DNA of 6,149 nt from CAVQBP01 sp964448105 (GTDB taxonomy: Bacteria; Bacteroidota; Ignavibacteria; Ignavibacteriales; Ignavibacteriaceae): contig CAYUVK010000166.1 of the NCBI GenBank assembly GCA_964448105.1, forward strand, positions 1 through 6,149. The letters run 5' to 3'. Positions 4,094 to 6,149 of the stretch are shown here, in pieces. The notes beneath the pieces are model-generated. The model was not told the origin of the DNA and did not search any database. It saw only the letters and a program-made list of their open reading frames with translations. Position 1 is the first letter of the stretch; each line of letters begins with the position of its first letter. The translations under genes were made by a program, and so were the position numbers.

Positions 4094-6149
4094 ATGAGAT
4101 TTATGAATTTTCTCAAATTAATATTTTTAATATTAATAGTGAGTTTGAATATACTGCCTAAAATAGCAATGGCTCAAAGCGATTGGCTCATGCATGGGTA
4201 TGATGCTAGAAACTCATTTTGGAATCGTGAGGAGAAATCCTTATATCCTCCTCTTAAGGAGGCTTGGCGATATAGTCCAGCGGGAACACAAGCAGCACTT
4301 GAAAATGTTGTAGTTTCATCGGAAGTTACATTTCTATCGAGCATGGCTGATGGAGACAAGAATGTTGTTTTTGCCGTAAATGCACAAACAGGTAATTATA
4401 AGTGGAAGTTTACCTTAACGGGAGGCGGTAGCGGAGCAATGGGAGTGGCACCTGCTGTTTATAAAGATCCTGTTAATCAACTCGTCTTTTTTGGTGGACA
4501 GAGAGATAATAATCTATATGCTGTTAATATTAATAATGGGTATGAACAATGGCGTACTTCGGGTATAAGTAACCTTTATGGCACAAATCCAAAGATTGCC
4601 GGGGGGACGATATATATCAATTCCAATGAAGGATGGATAATGGGAATAAATGTTCGAGATGGAAGAAAAATTTGGGAACTCTCAGATATTGGAAATCAAT
4701 CGGATATCGTAATTGAAGAGGGAGTATTAATACAGGGAAGTGTCTATGGTTCTCCACTTGTTGGTATTGGGACATTGCAAGGGAATAAAATCTGGGAAAC
4801 AAATGGCAAAGCGCAATCCTATCTTTCCGCTTGGAATGGAATTGTTTTTGTCGCTTACACTGGGGAATCACCGACTAAATTACCGGATTATCCTTATTAT
4901 AAATATGATCGTATTGCGGCTTTTAATGTTAGAACGGGACAAAAAATGTGGGAAAAAATATTGTATGATGATCTCGTATATGGGTGTATGGCTGTGACAA
5001 ATTCAGTGCTATATGTCGTCAGTATCAAAAATCAATATTCTTCAGCCAAAGGTGTTCTTTATGCTCTCAATCCTAGGACAGGTGATATTATAAAACAGCG
5101 AAATGATAATTTATCAATTACTCGAATGGTTGTAGCAAATGATATTATTTATGCTGGCGGGTGGAATAATAAAACTCTTTATGCATTGAATGCTAAAACC
5201 CTCGAAACAGTTTGGGAAACAGATTTAGGAGCAAAATGTACTGATCTTATCGTCGCTAATAGCCATCTCTATGTGGTGCTAGGTCGGTCGGGGCTTGTTG
5301 TATATGAAAACCAAGTGGATGGTAGAAAAGGTCCAGAATCCGGAGTTACCGAAACAACAGGAAAAAGAGACGAACTTGGTAATTACGGAAAAAAGTATGC
5401 AATTATTATAGGTATTTCTGACTATAAAAACTTGCCTGAAAAGTCTGAAAATAAAGGAGCTTTGATAGATCTTAAATATACACAAAACGATGCTAAAGCC
5501 TTCCGAGATTTTTTGAAAACGGAAACGTTAAGTGGTGGTAATTGGGATATCCGATATTTAGTTAACGAACAAGCGACCACTTATAATGTTGATAATGCGC
5601 TAACTAGTGTTTTAACCAGTGCGAACCAGCGCGATTTGATCTTTATTTTCTTTTCCGGTCATGGTAGAAGCCACCCTCTGCGAGAGAAGGATGTTTATCT
5701 GTTAACTTGCGATTTTGAAGTGAATGACTATCGTTCTGGTTTTGCCTACAGAGATTTGCTAAACCTTATTGCAGATAGTAGAGCAGAGCATATAATTGCC
5801 TTTATCGATGCTTGTCATAGCGGCACAATTGGTTTCAGTAAAGGCCAATCAAAAGGTTCATTCGATCAAGATGCTTTTGGCGAACGTTTAGAGCAAATTC
5901 CCGAAAATAAAGTTGTGTTTAGCTCCGGCAGAGGCACTCAACTTTCCTGGGAAGACCCAAATCTGCATTCAAGTGTCTTTACTTATTATCTATTAAAAGG
6001 ATTACACGGCGAAGCTGAGGAACAGAAAAATCCCGACTTTGTAGATTTAGGTGAGTTAGCAGAGTATGTTCAAAAAAATGTACTTGAACATACCTCAAAA
6101 GCCGCGCAAATGGACACTCAGTACCCTCAGCTATTTGAAGCAAGTGGTG
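4094..6149 (+). CDS. Exported beta-propeller/caspase (peptidase C14) fusion, 3' end outside window
   Basis: The visible 685 residues start at ATG 4094, with AGGAG (4080-4084) nine bases upstream; ATG 4103 is a less well placed alternative. Residues 1-27 form a Sec-type signal peptide with a likely AMA|QS cleavage site, so the protein should act in the periplasm, at the envelope or outside the cell. Residues ~30-410 contain seven or eight PQQ-type propeller repeats, visible as blade endings such as AVNAQTGNYKW, NIRRG-like turns and Trp at 58, 104, 153, 194, 234, 286 and 374; the repeat near 328-335 (NPRTGDIIKQ) lacks its Trp. A hydrophilic linker (~408-432) precedes a caspase-like domain: YAIIIGISDYKNLP (435-448), NDAKAFRDFL (465-474), FFSGHG with His523, and IDACHSG with Cys574. 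His and Cys are the catalytic dyad of clan CD, so a cysteine protease is predicted; metacaspase-type enzymes usually cleave after Arg or Lys, but specificity cannot be read here. A later VFSSGRGTQLSWED segment and a TYYLLKGLHG helix are typical of the C14 domain. The reading frame is open at the window edge. The propeller could recognise a ligand or partner that controls the protease; this is inference. Confidence 0.92.
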   Translation, partial: MRFMNFLKLIFLILIVSLNILPKIAMAQSDWLMHGYDARNSFWNREEKSLYPPLKEAWRYSPAGTQAALENVVVSSEVTFLSSMADGDKNVVFAVNAQTGNYKWKFTLTGGGSGAMGVAPAVYKDPVNQLVFFGGQRDNNLYAVNINNGYEQWRTSGISNLYGTNPKIAGGTIYINSNEGWIMGINVRDGRKIWELSDIGNQSDIVIEEGVLIQGSVYGSPLVGIGTLQGNKIWETNGKAQSYLSAWNGIVFVAYTGESPTKLPDYPYYKYDRIAAFNVRTGQKMWEKILYDDLVYGCMAVTNSVLYVVSIKNQYSSAKGVLYALNPRTGDIIKQRNDNLSITRMVVANDIIYAGGWNNKTLYALNAKTLETVWETDLGAKCTDLIVANSHLYVVLGRSGLVVYENQVDGRKGPESGVTETTGKRDELGNYGKKYAIIIGISDYKNLPEKSENKGALIDLKYTQNDAKAFRDFLKTETLSGGNWDIRYLVNEQATTYNVDNALTSVLTSANQRDLIFIFFSGHGRSHPLREKDVYLLTCDFEVNDYRSGFAYRDLLNLIADSRAEHIIAFIDACHSGTIGFSKGQSKGSFDQDAFGERLEQIPENKVVFSSGRGTQLSWEDPNLHSSVFTYYLLKGLHGEAEEQKNPDFVDLGELAEYVQKNVLEHTSKAAQMDTQYPQLFEASG
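4328..4341 (+). repeat. Third copy of the left-edge motif, inside the caspase gene
   Basis: acatttctatcgag is identical to the core of the tandem motif at 7-48. Here it is read in frame as T-F-L-S-S, at a place where a propeller strand is expected (the segment before the ADGDKN turn), so the frame and fold are not disrupted. A perfect 14-base match within a window this size is unlikely by chance unless the motif is abundant in the genome. Confidence 0.7.

Noticed and set aside
4174..5485. Several frames of 61-85 codons on both strands within the caspase/propeller region
   Set aside because: The long continuous frame with signal peptide, propeller repeats and caspase motifs explains the whole stretch; the shorter frames have no supporting start sites or recognisable sequence.

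Overview
The window is AT-rich and comes from a Gram-negative-type bacterium. Strong Shine-Dalgarno sites (AAGGAG, AAAGGA, AGGAG), an exported beta-propeller/caspase fusion protein and a small CPxC zinc-ribbon protein suggest the FCB superphylum (for example an Ignavibacteria- or Cloacimonadota-like lineage) or a neighbouring group. This placement is inference; there is no rRNA or other marker gene here.

Layout. Positions 1-473 hold no convincing protein gene. They contain two 17-bp tandem motifs, a diverged ~135-bp repeat (copy A), a very short ORF with an excellent ribosome binding site, and several direct and inverted repeats. Next is an unrecognised beta-rich protein on the minus strand (474-1073) whose base composition is richer in GC than its neighbours. 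Then comes a compact minus-strand operon (2294 down to 1234): a DUF502-like membrane protein, an unrecognised small protein, and a 61-residue helical protein. After an AT-rich gap that holds a remnant of the 61-residue family, a plus-strand cluster (2674-3757) encodes a two-helix membrane protein, a protein that looks like a PD-(D/E)XK nuclease-fold family, and a 59-residue zinc-ribbon protein. A second remnant of the 61-residue family follows, then repeat copy B, and then a large exported protein (4094 to beyond the window end) with a PQQ-type beta-propeller and a caspase (peptidase C14) domain whose His/Cys dyad is intact.

How it fits together. The three minus-strand genes look co-transcribed, as do the first two plus-strand genes. 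No complete known defence or mobile system is visible. The most informative signals outside the genes are repeats: copy A and copy B share a promoter-like block and a small hairpin, and copy B forms the leader of the caspase gene. A 14-base motif from the left edge recurs inside the caspase reading frame. The conserved C-terminus of the 61-residue family occurs three times in the window, once in an intact gene and twice as debris.
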